Below, one piece after another: positions 11,780 through 23,479 of a stretch of DNA of 64,000 bases (position 1 is the first letter of the stretch; the number at the start of each line of letters is the position of its first letter). Origin of the DNA: Tipula vernalis (taxonomy: Eukaryota > Arthropoda > Insecta > Diptera > Tipulidae). The DNA lies in assembly GCA_958295665.1 (NCBI GenBank), contig OY282560.1, positions 193,504,061 through 193,568,060 of the forward strand. Direction: 5' to 3'. Made by a program: the position numbers and the translations under genes. The notes under the pieces were generated by a model, which saw only the letters and a list, made by a program, of their open reading frames with translations, searched no databases and was not told the DNA's origin.

Positions 11780-12780
11780 TAATAGAAGTTGTAAAATCGA
11801 AACGGGTAAAGACAAGCTAGTGGTCGATGGTTATGTGTATAACTTGAAAAAAAGTGGAGTCAAACAGCTTTTGCTACTACTGCTTGGCAGCGACAACTGT
11901 GATGATCCCGTCTAAAATTATTTTGTCGAGCGAGCTAAATTGCAATTCCGATGTCCGTAAACAGACCCCAAGCAAGGCTGCTCAGAAAAAGAAGATAACC
12001 CGCCAGCGTAAGAGTATGTTTAGTGAGTCTCAAAAGTAGGCTGATATCGTTATTCCTGAGGAAATTAAAAATATTGAAGGTAAAGCTTTCATTCTGTTTG
12101 ATGTAAAATTCGCCAGAGAACGCAATATAATTCTTTGAACGATTGTTAGTCTAACCTTTTTGACAAATACGAAATTTTGGATTATCGATGGAACTTTTGA
12201 TGTGGTTCCAATTATCATGTGGCAATTACTCAATATTTGCGTTATGGTTTATGAAGCGATTGTTCCAATTATATATTGCCTAATGCCGAGCAAAAAAAAG
12301 AAGTGCGTATGATACAATTTTTTATTCCATTTCTGGTTTGTGTTCCTTCAATGGACTTGATCCGAACCCCATAATCATCATGACCGATTTTGAAAAATCA
12401 ATTTCATTAGCTGGCATAGAATTTTTCATCAACGAAATATTTAACGGTTGCTTTTTTTCATTTTGGGCAAATTCTGTGGAGGAATACTGAAATATTTAAC
12501 GTATATCCAGATGAAATACCTAAAGCATTCAAATGCGCCTGTGCAAGGATTCCATGATGCACCACCCCCCCCCCCCCCCTTGATTCTGAAGTATTGCAAA
12601 ACAACTTGAATTTGCATTGCCAACAACTTAAAATAACATTGAAGCTTGGCATCGTCGCTTGCGAGTTGTGATCGGCCACAAACATGTGGGTGTTATCGAA
12701 TTAATAAAAATGCTACAAGAGGAGTATGTTCACATGTCAATTTTGGAAAGAAAAATGAATATTCAATATTTGAGATATTA
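11780..12780 (+). pseudogene. MULE (Mutator-like) transposase relic with FLYWCH-like start
   Basis: The start reads GKDKLVVDGYVYNLKKSGVK, which resembles the opening of a FLYWCH zinc finger. After frameshifts comes EGKAFILFDVKFARERNIIL, then TKFWIIDGTFDVVP, the conserved first catalytic Asp region of MULE transposases (DGTF). Next come IVPIIYCLMPSKK and NPIIIMTDFEKSISLAG, the second Asp region (TDFE). Near the end is WHRRLRVVIGHKHVGVIEFI. At least four frameshifts and stops, plus a 15-base C run, make it non-functional. It may derive from a MULE or from a host FLYWCH/MULE-derived gene. Confidence 0.7.
12565..12579. repeat. Homopolymer C run (15)
   Basis: Unbroken run of C in a very AT-rich setting, inside the MULE relic. 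Its length is likely to be uncertain in the assembly. Confidence 0.9.
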
Positions 12781-12902
12781 AGTAGTTTAGCTACAGATTG
12801 TTATTTAACTGAAATAAATTAAATAAATATTTATAAAAAACTTCATATGATTATAATTATTGTTTGACAGTTAAACATTGATTTATCCAATTTCACCACC
12901 AA

Positions 12903-12962
12903 AATTTACGTTGATTTCATTTCATTCACCGCCGCGGTGAATGAAGTGAAATCAATGTAAAT
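12903..12962. repeat. Near-perfect palindrome (~25-bp arms)
   Basis: Arms reading TTGATTTCA..TTCATTCACCGC meet head to head at GCCGC with their inverse. Similarity extends outward through AAATTTAC/GTAAATG. It could be the fused ends of a deleted foldback element. Confidence 0.75.
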
Positions 12963-13862
12963 GTTATCAGTGAAATTTACTGTCGGCAAACGGTGCGAGG
13001 TCACCAATATAGAATTTGTATTTCGTATCCACACAATTTGCTGACGCTGACAATATAGCGAATCCGATTATACACAATAAAATCCAACAATAAAAGATGA
13101 CGAAGTATTTTATTTTTTTTTTGATCGAAGTCACAAGATAAATTGTACACTAAAAGATTCTGTTATCAATTCAATTACTTTATTTTATAATAATATCAAC
13201 CACTATTTTAATTTTAGACTAAGATCATTTTATAATACAATTCTTATTTTAAAACACTACGTTATTATTTTATTTTTCACCACATTACGTTTTAATTTAT
13301 TTCCGTATTAAAAATGCTAACGTACGTAATAACAAATTGCTTCGGGATCAAGAAAATGCACGCACTACCATTTCGCAAGAAAACCAAAAGAAGAGTGCTT
13401 TTTTATAAGCCGAAAATAAAAAGATCCGAAATCCGATTTTTTGTTTATTTGTTTTTTATGTTAGTCGTCTGTCAACTCGTGATGCTGAGTTCAAAAAAAT
13501 ATTTCGTTTGCTTTTTAATTTGTGTGTTGGCATACGAGAAGAATCGCATGCCAATCTTCGTTGTTTGAAAACGAGATGGTGTCACAGAGAGAAAATTGAC
13601 AAATTCGAAATGGGTTCGAAAAGAAGAATATTGAAAGCGAGATGGAGTAAATACCACAAAATATGATACAGTGTTCAATTATATTTTGTGTCCATACTAT
13701 TTCGCTTGAAGACAAGTAGAAATATGTTACGCAAAGATATATGTTTTGCGCACAGCAAAAAAACTGTTTTATATAATTGAAATGCGTGAGCCGCTACAGG
13801 ACTCCGCCGCAAGTGAGTTCCCCTCCCTAAGGAAGTTTAGTGTTAGGCTTAAAACGAACAGA
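12963..13862. other. Intergenic DNA, no gene recognised
   Basis: An 84-codon plus-strand frame at 13314-13568 is lysine-rich with one hydrophobic stretch, but shows no family signature and has an antisense competitor. I do not call it a gene. Confidence 0.4.
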
Positions 13863-14740
13863 TTAATGTTGTATGCCGTAAGCCGGTTTCAGCCAGTCAA
13901 TTGAAATAGTTTGATTTTTTTCCATTAATTGACACAGTGAACTGTTTCCGAAGGCATCGAATAACTTTAAAGGCCCTTCATAGGGAGTAGATAAGCCTGT
14001 TCTTACGAAAATAAACTCACACTTGGAATGTGCGTTAGGAACAAAAATATCATCTTGTTTGGATTGCCGTGTCATTGTGTCGGACTTGCAATTTATAGTT
14101 TGGTTCCGCTGTAAGTTGAGGAAACTTTTCAAGCAGAGTGCCGTAGCCGTTAGTGATCGAATAATGGATCGGAGTCGGTGTTTCAACGTGAACCATTCTG
14201 GCATTGATTGATAGCTTTGTCGCTGAATCAACCAGCCGTTTATTTTTAAGATCAACCAAAAGTTAAAATTTACAAAAGAAATCGGCGCCAATGTTGGGAC
14301 AATTCACAGCAGCTAAAATGAAAGAATGCGTGAAGGTCCGTTTTAGTCCCAAATCCAACTGAAGCAACTTTGTGCCGCAAGTATGGATGATAGTGCCATT
14401 GGCGGCCGACAGTATTGAATTCAATTTTATAATATTACACTGGTTTATTCGGTCGAATGCGAATAACGAGATGTGTGTGGATTATTTGTTATTGGGATCC
14501 CGCCCCTGTGTTCTGGTAGATTTTTCAATCATTATTGTTGCCATCAATTTTATTAAGTTGTTGTGACGTCGATGGTAGCGACGTATTAAAATTGTTGGAC
14601 CGAACTTCGTGTGGTACCAGCATCTGCCGTATCGACGCGAGTAATTGACAGAGTTGCGGGATCTTTAACGTTTTTGGCTTCAAGACGCGCAAGTTGGTTT
14701 TCGAACGAGCCAGAATTTTGGCTAGTCGATGGGACCTGAT
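13863..14740 (-). pseudogene. Ty3/gypsy relic: Gag end, protease, then integrase tail (internal deletion)
   Basis: Read right to left. A Gag C-terminal motif YGRCWYHTKFGP lies near 14600. A protease region follows with LSAANGTIIHTCGTK, NCPNIGADFF and LVDLKNKRLVDSATKLSIN. This runs on to TPIHYSITNGYGTLLEKFPQ, the usual bridge into the reverse transcriptase. The sequence then jumps directly to the end of integrase, CEFIFVRT..STPYEGPLKL..ISIDWLKPAYG (GPY/F type). The whole RT, RNase H and integrase core is missing. There are also an in-frame stop and frameshifts. LTRs were not found. Confidence 0.75.
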
Positions 14741-15593
14741 CACCGTGCACAGTGGGATGAGATTACCTTTGATTTGTTTGTAAAATTTGTACTTGGTTTT
14801 TGTTGTTGGCCGATGTTGATAACTTCGTACATACGATCAGCCGTTGCGCGGTGAACTGTTAAACGGTGAACCATGGACGGTAAACCGTGAGGCGGTGACC
14901 CGTGCCCAACCCTAGTTACCAAATATTTCCCAATTTCATCAAATTGGATCTGCAAATATTATAAAACATTATATTCACAAATTTCACTTTTGCATAATTG
15001 TAGAATGTATTATATGAATTAATAAATGCGTTTGGAAAAATTCTTTGATTCCTAAAATTTTGAATTGCATAAATGAAATTTCAAATTCTTTATATGTTAA
15101 TCCAATAATATTATATTTGAATTAGGTAATTTCCGTTTTATGTAATCGTAGATTGCATTGTATGAATTAATAATGTTTGAAGACATTCTAAGATTTCTAC
15201 AATTTAGAATGGTTTAAACTGGGGTCTGAAATAATAACAAATGCAAAACATTTATTTGCAAAATTAGAGAATCCAGATCGATATTTTTGAAGAATATAAG
15301 TGAATGACTGAGAATCAGAGAACTTTTGTTGATTTCAGGCCACCTTTTATATGATATCAAAGAATCTTTTTTTTCTGTGTGAATTTCTTAATTTTGTTGA
15401 ATAGTTGACTTTGGTAATACTAATCCTATCAGACCGTACCAGAGAGAGCGTTTAAACTTGGACAGTCCATAGATAATTATTAAAAAATAAACATTCTGAC
15501 ATTATTTGTCAACTTAAAACTGAAAATGTAATATTTTTATGTATGTATGAGTATGAATATCACAAAAGTTCAAATATAATATTTTATCGACAT
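14741..15593. other. AT-rich DNA with a diverged ~170-bp tandem duplication
   Basis: The words TGTAGAATGTATTATATGAATTAATAA (near 15000) and CGTAGATTGCATTGTATGAATTAATAA (near 15150) mark two diverged units, each followed by a similar TTTGGA/TTTGAA stretch. No gene seen. Confidence 0.4.
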
Positions 15594-15619
15594 AAATCAA
15601 ATCTAAATAAAATTGAAAA
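15594..15619. repeat. Target-site duplication, 5' copy (26 bp) of retroposon copy 1
   Basis: The 26 bases starting AAATCAAATCTAAATAAAAT are repeated exactly at 18882-18907, on the other side of the element. Confidence 0.95.
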
Positions 15620-15757
15620 AAAGTGCGGTACTTTACACAAATTAGGGCGGTATTGTTTTTGATTGGTATGTAATAATTATTTATATTTTAATAATTAATT
15701 TATATTTAATAATATTTTGTGTACATTTTAAATACATAATATAATTATGTGTAACTG
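15620..15757 (+). other. Transduced Harbinger 5' segment carried by copy 1
   Basis: Matches 27181-27318 with one difference (G here, A at 27280). Its last 22 bp (15736-15757) are the target duplication of copy 2, which copy 1 could only have acquired by copying the copy-2 locus. Confidence 0.9.
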
Positions 15758-17419
15758 GTAGGAGTGCGAACATTCAGAGAGGATAGACGTGTTTTTTTTT
15801 CTGTCCTCTTCAAAAATTTAATTTACTTTTGTTTTTATTTTTGGTTTATTTATGTAGTGTTATGTATATACATACGTATGTATATACATTTTAATAATTA
15901 TTAAATTATAAAATTAATTAATTGATATTAATTCAGTTTTTAATGAAAAAATAATTAAAGTGGTAGTGAAATAATTTGGGGTGTGATTTTGGAAGGTGCG
16001 GTCCACCGGGATGCATTTGTCAGGCAATGTTTTATATTTATAGATAAAGAAATCAAAATTATTGATTTCTTGATTAAGTGCATGATTTAACTTTTATGTG
16101 ATTGTACAATACATGGATTTTAATTACTAAAATCTAATAATTAGATCGTAAATTGACATACGTCGTAGTTAATTTCATATTTGATTTGATTTTTACGCAT
16201 ATTTGAATGTGTTCTTGTGTTTTATGTTATGTACAATCGACATAAATACATTTTTGAAGCGTGATACATAGCAAAACCAACAAAATGTTTATACAGGCCG
16301 TCTCGTTCGCTTTTACACGGATCCTGTCAAGGAAATGTACTATGTATTATGGGTTTTTGTAACATAATAGTTAAACAACAACAAAAACAGAGAGACATTT
16401 TTGTTGGTTTTGGTATAGTTGTCACAAATATTTTGGTATTGATCCATAGATCAGGAATGTTTGTATGTAGCAATAAGGGTATATATTTGTATATAATATA
16501 ATGAAAACATGATAAGTGGAGACTACTATGCACATGGAAGATTGTAGAAATATTTGCTTTCAATGTGTGTTGGGGGTTTAGTATATAAGAATCTGTTATT
16601 TATAGTGATGTGCAAAATCGATCCTTTTCGTTCTGTTTTGTTTATTTTCTCATATGTTTTTCAACGAAAAAGATCGATTTAGCCCATCACTATATTTTGG
16701 TGTTGTTTTCTTTCCTTGTGTTTTTTGTATCCATCAAACAACTAGTGTTCTTAATAAAACATGATCTATACAAACACAATGAAAATTTTAGTGTATTCGA
16801 CTAATTGAGTAAATTTGAGTCGCATCAGAAACCGCAATATATCATACATATGTATAAAATATTAAACATATTTAGCTATGATTAAAGATTAATTTTCTTA
16901 CAGGGTATTACAAACTGCATTAAATTATGTCTAGTTAGTTTTTATTAATATTAATAGTTTATAAATTAACTAATTATGTAAATAAATACTAATTTGGAAA
17001 TATTATTTTTGAGATTTGGTTTGCAACACACAGTGATGTATTTATTTATGCATGCCAAATTTTGATTAAACGAATGTGAACAACGTGGAATTATGTAAAG
17101 GCAAATTGTTAAGCTAAATGTATTGAACTTAATTAATTAACTTAATGGATTCTTTGAAGTTTAGGTTGCAATTTTTACATACAAACGTCAATTTTTACTG
17201 AAATGGTACACCGATAAATTTTTAAGAAAATAACGTTTCAGGTTCCTTTCATTGATTTATTAGTTTACTTACTTTGCATGCTTGATTTTGCAGGGTAATA
17301 TGTCCATAAACGGGGCCGAAGTTTTATGGGGTATATAAGTATAAATTTCGTAGATTTTGATTTTTGTTTATCTTAATTATGTCAACAAGATTAGTAAATT
17401 AAAACTTTAATTATAATAT

Positions 17420-18540
17420 TAATGGTTGATGTCCTGATTTAGATTTAAAGAATCCTGAGTTCTGGCATTGGTTTACAGAGAAACGAGCATCTAATCATGT
17501 AGTTAAAGTGGCTATCTTGTACTAACCTGCTTATCATTTATTGTTTATCATTTATTGTACTAATAATTTGCTATATATTAATCGCTTAGGAGTCCCAACT
17601 TATAATTATATTCTATTCATCGGTTTTGGTATGTGTAAATGAGTGTATACGATGTGTGATCGTGAATACTGAAGATCCTGTTATAATAATTATTCATTTA
17701 AGTAATAAAATTTGATATTACGGTGTTTTATTAATTAAATTTAGTTTTCAGAATCGCCTGGAAATTTTTATATTAATTTTTATATTAATTTTATTTGTTG
17801 ATTCTTCATATACTTATAGTACCTAATTGAATTATTGATAAGTCTAGGTGTTGTGGTGCTGTAACATTATCATTTAAATCATTTTATATAAATTTTATAA
17901 AATAATTGGATCTATAATTATGTATTTTCTTTTTCTGGTTCGGTAGGAAATAGATGATTGGTTTTAAGTTAAATTTTATGTTTAAATGGTTTTTAATGTT
18001 TATGTTAATCCTTGTTGCAGTACGTAATAATTAATTAATTAAATATAAAATGACTATGAATAAGGAAATAAGTGTTGTTATTTTATATTTTTCTTAAATA
18101 TTTTAGCAGGTAAATGAATGATAAGCGGACAGGGGTGAAATTACAACATTATTAATAATTTTTTTAAGTCCTGTTATAAATTTAGGGAGTCCTGAGTATC
18201 CGACCCTGGATTCCAGAGACATGATCATATTATAATGTAGTTAGATTGTGCTGTCTTGTGCTAATCTTTTTATTATGTTGTGTTTTGTTCATTAATGTAT
18301 ATTAATTAATTTAGTTTAAAGAATATTTAAAGGGAACTCTTCCTTAATATGTTAATAAATAATCCAATTTTCAGAATATAACATAGTTCCAGAATTAATC
18401 ATTATTATAGGGATTAAATTAAATTAATCCTGAGTTTCAGAATTAAATTTTAGCTTGAATCAACGCTCCAGGATCAAGAAGTAGTAAATTAGCTGTAGTT
18501 TAGAAATTGTGTTGTCCTGTGCTAACTATTTTACTATATA
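17420..18540 (+). repeat. Internal degenerate repeats of the retroposon
   Basis: The motif TCCTGAGT, a CC.GGATC.. stretch, GTAGTTA..., and CTTGTGCTAA recur near 17440-17530, 18170-18260 and 18420-18525. The first and last are each followed by a similar TATCCTAT..TCGGTTTTG.TATGTGT segment, so the 3' half was built by duplication. The same arrangement is present in copy 2. Confidence 0.6.
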
Positions 18541-18855
18541 ATTACTAACAATTTACTAACTATCGGCTATACCTAGGTGTCTGTAACCGGGCCGATTCTG
18601 TCACTTCTAACTATCCTATCCTATCCTTCGGTTTTGTTATGTGTGAAAGAGTGCACGGTGGGACCCGGCCAGGGGTGGACATGATGCTGTCATATTTATG
18701 TGATATCGCGAGTGGTTGTGCTCTCCTTGTTGTAATGGTGCTTAGGTATCTTCAGTAAGGAAAGCATTCACTATGTTATAAAGTTGGTGTGACAGTTTAA
18801 TGACCACATCACTAACACGGGATTTCTTGCTTCATAAGCTTGGCCGTGCATTCAT

Positions 18856-18881
<26 letters not shown>

Positions 18882-18888
<7 letters not shown>

Positions 18889-18907
18889 ATCTAAATAAAA
18901 TTGAAAA
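18882..18907. repeat. Target-site duplication, 3' copy (26 bp) of retroposon copy 1
   Basis: Exact repeat of 15594-15619. Confidence 0.95.
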
Positions 18908-20536
18908 CTAGAAACATAAACATGAAGTTTGTAACTTCCAGTAAACATACAGTATATGTATATGAACCATATAGTTACATTTATTTCTGTTTATTTTAAC
19001 AATTGAACATTAGGTTCAAATAATAACAATAATAATACAGGTCAAAGGTAAATCAGTATTTTCATATAAAATTTCTAACTTTAAGTTATTTATCGTTCGT
19101 TTACAGCAGTCAACTTCTACATAATATTTTGTAAGACTTTCCTACACAAACTCATATATTCGACAAATCTATAAACTAAAGTCACGAATTCTAGATACAG
19201 TTTTGTTTTCTCGTTTTGGACAGACAACAGTTTTTTCATTGTCTATTGCACTTCTTAAAATGGTAAATTCATATGTAACTGCGCGCGTTATATAAATATA
19301 TGTATTGTCTGTGGATATTTTACAGTAACAGATGTTATTCTAGAACATGAAATGGCCTATTCATAAATATTAGTATTAATAAAATATTGTCTCGTGTGTA
19401 TTTTAATTTTTAACTTGCTTACTTTGACATTTGCAATTTTCGACATTTACTGCATGCAATATAACAGCTTAGCGCCATTACAATTATATTACTGCTTTTT
19501 TATGACGACGCTATATTATGTACAATAAATAATTTTTTTTTTGTAGATATAATTTCAACCTGCGCTATTATAAAGATCCAATAATATTCGCACACAAGTA
19601 GACCACCATTAAACAATAAATCTAAATCTTTAGATCAACTTGTCATGAGATAATCTTCTGGCAAATAACCTTTCATCTTTAATTTTATGTGTGATGTTGT
19701 TGGACAGATGGTTGGTTGGAAAAGAATTAAAAGAATTTCATCTCAATTCGTTTCGAATTTTTTTTTTTTTTTTTAGAATTTTTGGTTAAAAATTAGCAAG
19801 CAAATCTTAACAAAACAAAATTCATATAAATAATTCACTTTAGTGTTGTATGGCGTAAAATATGCACAATTCTATAGAACAACAAAAATCCTCTGTGCGT
19901 ATAAAAAAGAGATCCATTGACATTGGAACATCTCTCTAATGAAAGAGATTTTTTTTATTATTTTTTTGTCAGATTCAACAGAAGAAAAAAAAACGCTAAA
20001 GTATATATGTACTCGTAAAATAAAAAATTTGCGGTTTGCTTTAAAAAAAAAAAATTACGCGAATATGAACAACAACAACAAAAAATAAGAAATTGTTATA
20101 TAAAAAAAATAAAAAAATTGTCGGCATGTTTTTGATATTATATGTGGTGACCATAAGGTATATCGCATTATATAGAGAGAGGATATAAGTGAAATCATCG
20201 AATTGTTGTTGTGATGATAATAATATTCCGTTTCATTGGACTTCATTTTTAATGCTTTTATATATTATATTATGATTTTTGTTTTGATGTTCATTTAGAT
20301 CCGTAATAGGAATTCCACATGCTTTATTTATTTTTTGTTTAATTTAATAGCGGCGATAGTTGCTAGATTTGTTTTCTAGTGATGTAAATGCCGCTAGTCG
20401 AGCCCTGATTTTGCGTCTTAATAACCGTATTTAGTTTTTGAAATTGTTGAACTGGTAAACCGATTTTTTGACAACTAAAATTGTTACTAAAAAGCCAAGC
20501 GGTTTTTTCCGTACATCTGGTCTATAGTATATAGTT
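18908..20536. other. AT-rich intergenic DNA, no gene seen
   Basis: Poly-T and poly-A runs (e.g. 19758-19775, 20041-20053) and short frames only. Confidence 0.45.
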
Positions 20537-21032
20537 TGTGGCGTACCACTCACCACATAACGTGGCATACCACCGACCATGAATAATCACTACATATATT
20601 GTTTATTATAATTACCATATTTCGATAATCTAACAAACGTCTAATAAATGTGTCAAACATCGTTGACGTTTCAAATTAATGAAGTACGACATATTATTTA
20701 GGTTTTTCCCGAGCGACACCGACATCAGTATCAACAAGTTGGTAGTTTGGTGAATTTGGGTTAGCAAATACATATTTCGTCTCAATTGCAGCGCGAAACA
20801 ATTTTCCGGGTATAAAATGAAAATTTTCACTAAGAATAAAAGAACCGACTGGACACAATAAACATGCATTGCGATCTAACTACAACGAAAGAGCTACCGC
20901 ATAACCGTTAATATTCCTGATGCGGAATTATTACGATATTGTTTTTGAAAATTGGTATTCAATAAAACAAAAATAAATATTTATTGTAAACAGTTATTTA
21001 TTTATAATCATGGGGCATTATGCATCCCCACA
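20537..21032 (+). mobile_element. Probable gypsy-type LTR
   Basis: Starts TGTGGCGTACC and ends GCATCCCCACA, giving a TGTGG...CCACA inverted tip. It ends 3 bp before a primer-binding-site-like sequence. An AATAAA-type signal lies near 20968-20981. Length is 496 bp. No second LTR is present in the window. The 5' boundary is the less certain one. Confidence 0.6.
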
Positions 21033-21480
21033 TAGTGGTGACCCCGACGTGATTAGCAACTGGTTTCGACCAAAGTTACATACCCGAACAAGTCGTGGGC
21101 GCGTTTAAAAAGAGTCGACACTTGGGTACCAAAAACAACTAACATTGCCAAGCACCAACAACGCTTAAGTTATATTAGTTGACATGTGAGACAGACCTAA
21201 TACCAGGCAACGCTACAAAACCTGAATAAACCACGACGTACGATAGAATAGTCGCGCAACAGGTACCAGTAAAGGCAGCTATCTTGCGTGGAGAAAAGTG
21301 AGAAATCCAGTTCCTAGCCGATACAGCAATACGGCAGTAGCAGTATAGTCCAGTCAGAATCCACACAACAACCGCTACTAACCAATCCGGATCATCCAGC
21401 CAGCCGAACCTCACAGCACTGGCAGCCGTCAAGGGCAGCCGATCCCGGACATCACCAAACTAAGAGAGGGCTTAATTAAA
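21033..21480 (+). mobile_element. Retrotransposon primer-binding site and untranslated leader
   Basis: TGGTGACCCCGACGTGAT starts at 21036. It has the form of the primer-binding site found just after the 5' LTR in many insect gypsy elements. The GC-richer sequence that follows looks like a leader. No gag follows; the element is cut off near 21480. The 85-codon minus frame here is not treated as a gene. Confidence 0.6.
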
Positions 21481-21482
21481 AG

Positions 21483-21782
21483 GTAAGCGATTCATTTTTG
21501 GAAATTCTTATGGATTTTCTCATTTTCCATTTGGAACTTCCATTTTCCTTGTTCTTTTATACGGGTTCTTCGTGGTGCATAAGTGTGATGATATTTATTA
21601 TATAATTTTTCTATATTATCAGCATTATTGTTATTTGTTTTCCTTTTCGCATTTCAAAAAAAAAAAAAAAACATTGATTGATATTTGAGCGCAACATTGA
21701 TTGAAGTCGTGAAGTCAATTCAATTGGACAAGTGTTATTGTCATTATTAATATTGCCATTATAACTACTTGTAAATATACCA
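21483..21782. other. AT-rich intergenic DNA, no gene seen
   Basis: Includes a ~16-base A run near 21655. No other signal. Confidence 0.4.
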
Positions 21783-22549
21783 ATTTTCCGAGATTTCCCA
21801 CGGGAAACTTGAACTGAATTTTTTTCCTGCGATATCTATTGACAAGTCACATCAATGCAATCCATCTCCAGAGATAACACTTTACAGGCTAATTTTATTT
21901 ATCCATTTCTTACTTTCGGCTGGAAACTTTTTTAAATTTTCCGAAATTTCCCACGGGAAAATTGAACTGAATTTTTTTCCTGTGATAGCCAATGACAAGT
22001 CACACCAATGCAATTCATCCCCACACATAACTCTCTAGAGGCTGATTTTATACAAATTTTCTAATGATTTTTGGAAAATCAGGAAACTTGAACTGAATGT
22101 CTCTCCTACGATAGCTATTGTCAAGTTACATCAATGCAATTCATCTCCAGACATAACACTCTAGAGGCTGATTTAATACAAGTTTTCTAATGATTTTTGG
22201 AAAATCGAATTTTCCGAGATTTCCCACAGGAAACTTGAACTGAATTTTTTCCTGCGATAGCTATTGACAAATCACATAAAAGCGATTCTACTTCAGATGT
22301 ACACTCTAGAGGCTGATTTTATTCCAATTTTGTGAATCCTTCTGATTTTCCGATGTTTTACACGATTTGGTTAAACGAAGTTTTCCACGTAAGACTATTT
22401 ACAAAAGTTTTTATTGCAATCCATATATCCTATTTACTTTTGGCTGTCAACCACCAAATTGTTTATTTTCGGCTGGAATGTTAATAACATAATCTGCATT
22501 ATCGACTTTTTACTTTCGGCTGGAAACTTTCGGCTAACTTTAACAGGGT
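21783..22549. repeat. Satellite-like repeat, about four units of 115-150 bp
   Basis: Units begin near 21783, 21935, 22080 and 22205 with TTTTCCGAGATTTCCCAC..GAAACTTGAACTGAATT. The block ends with GGCTGGAAACTTTCGGCTAA and then TTTAACAGG. This is the same family and the same end as 4690-4982. Confidence 0.8.
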
Positions 22550-22653
22550 GTTATTTAATACTATTTACAGCAATCTACGTGTTTTTTTTTTGGATAAAAA
22601 GAATGAAAAAATCGAACCTGTTAATCGTTTTTCGTAAAAGTTGCTCAACATTT

Positions 22654-22676
22654 TTAAGATCATATCAACATTTTGA
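22654..22676. repeat. Target-site duplication, left copy (23 bp) of retroposon copy C
   Basis: Starts TTAAGATCATATCAACATTT and is repeated exactly at 34617-34639, 12 kb away. Confidence 0.9.
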
Positions 22677-23479
22677 TTTGATTGATTGATTGATTGATTA
22701 TGAGTGTACGACCAAGCATTATAGCAGGATCTCCCGGACTCCCGGGCCCATGCCGTACACCCGTACACATATAACAAAACCGAAGGATAGGATAGGATTA
22801 TTAGTTGGGACAGACTCGACCCGGTTGCAGACACCTTGAGATCGATAGTTAGTAAATTATTAGTACAAAATATAGTAAATAGGTTAGCACAAGACATCAC
22901 AATCTACATAACTACATTATTAGATGATTTGTTCTCTGGGATCCAGGGCCGGATACTCAGGACTCCCTTAATCTAAATCAGGACTTAAAAAGTTATTAAA
23001 TTATTAGTGTTGTAATTTCCCTCCTTTCCACCTTACATTAATTTACCTAATAAAATATTTAAGAAAAATTAAAATTACTAAGCTATGATTACAATGACAG
23101 CACTTATTTCCTTTTCATGGTCTTTCAATATCTAATTAAATAATTATTTAACAAGAATTAAAATAAATGTTAAAAACCATTTAAACATAAAATTTTACTT
23201 AAATCTGATCATAAATTTCTACTGATCAGGAAAAGAAAATATATACTTAAAATTCAATAAATTTATAAAATTTATAAAAATACTTTAAAATGATAATGTT
23301 ACAGTAACACAACAGCCTCGCATCATTAATAATTTAAATCGGTACAAATAAAAATAATATACAATTTATCAGGCATCTTTGAAAACCAATCCAAATTAAT
23401 AAATAAATCACCAAACTTAAATTTAATTCTGAAATTCAGGATTAATTAATACCCATAGGTATTAATGATTGATTCTGAA

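Larger units (their letters stand above)
15620..18881 (+). mobile_element. Non-coding retroposon, copy 1 (with 5' transduction)
   Basis: A 3.26-kb insertion flanked by an exact 26-bp direct repeat and ending in five TCAA units, as expected for target-primed reverse transcription. Its first 138 bp (15620-15757) are Harbinger sequence taken from upstream of copy 2; the retroposon proper starts at 15758 (GTAGGAGTGCGAAC). It is nearly identical to 27181-30422. Differences are 17 A/G substitutions confined to the first ~690 nt, 17 extra bases near 17143, and three single-base gaps near 17645, 18550 and 18587. No long open frame exists; the 64- and 78-codon frames look like chance. It is presumably moved by a partner LINE whose 3' tail it shares. 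Confidence 0.9.

Noticed and set aside
12441..12685. Glycine-rich frames over the C run
   Set aside because: They are created by the homopolymer on the opposite strand of the MULE relic.
13314..13568. 84-codon frame with a membrane-like segment
   Set aside because: AT-driven composition (F, L, V, K), no recognisable family, and overlapping antisense frames.
16327..16804. 78- and 64-codon frames inside the retroposon, repeated exactly or nearly so at 27888-28365
   Set aside because: The repetition is explained by the two near-identical copies. The frames are short, overlap antisense, have no motif and are not supported by diverged copy C.
18860..18881. TCAA repeats as a CRISPR-like or regulatory array
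   Set aside because: Simple tetranucleotide tail with no spacers, at the 3' end of each retroposon copy.
21175..21432. 85-codon minus-strand frame with hydrophobic segments
   Set aside because: It lies antisense in the retrotransposon leader and shows no family signature.
22565..22900. 111-codon minus-strand frame
   Set aside because: It spans the retroposon tail and its target site, so it is a chance frame across a repeat junction.
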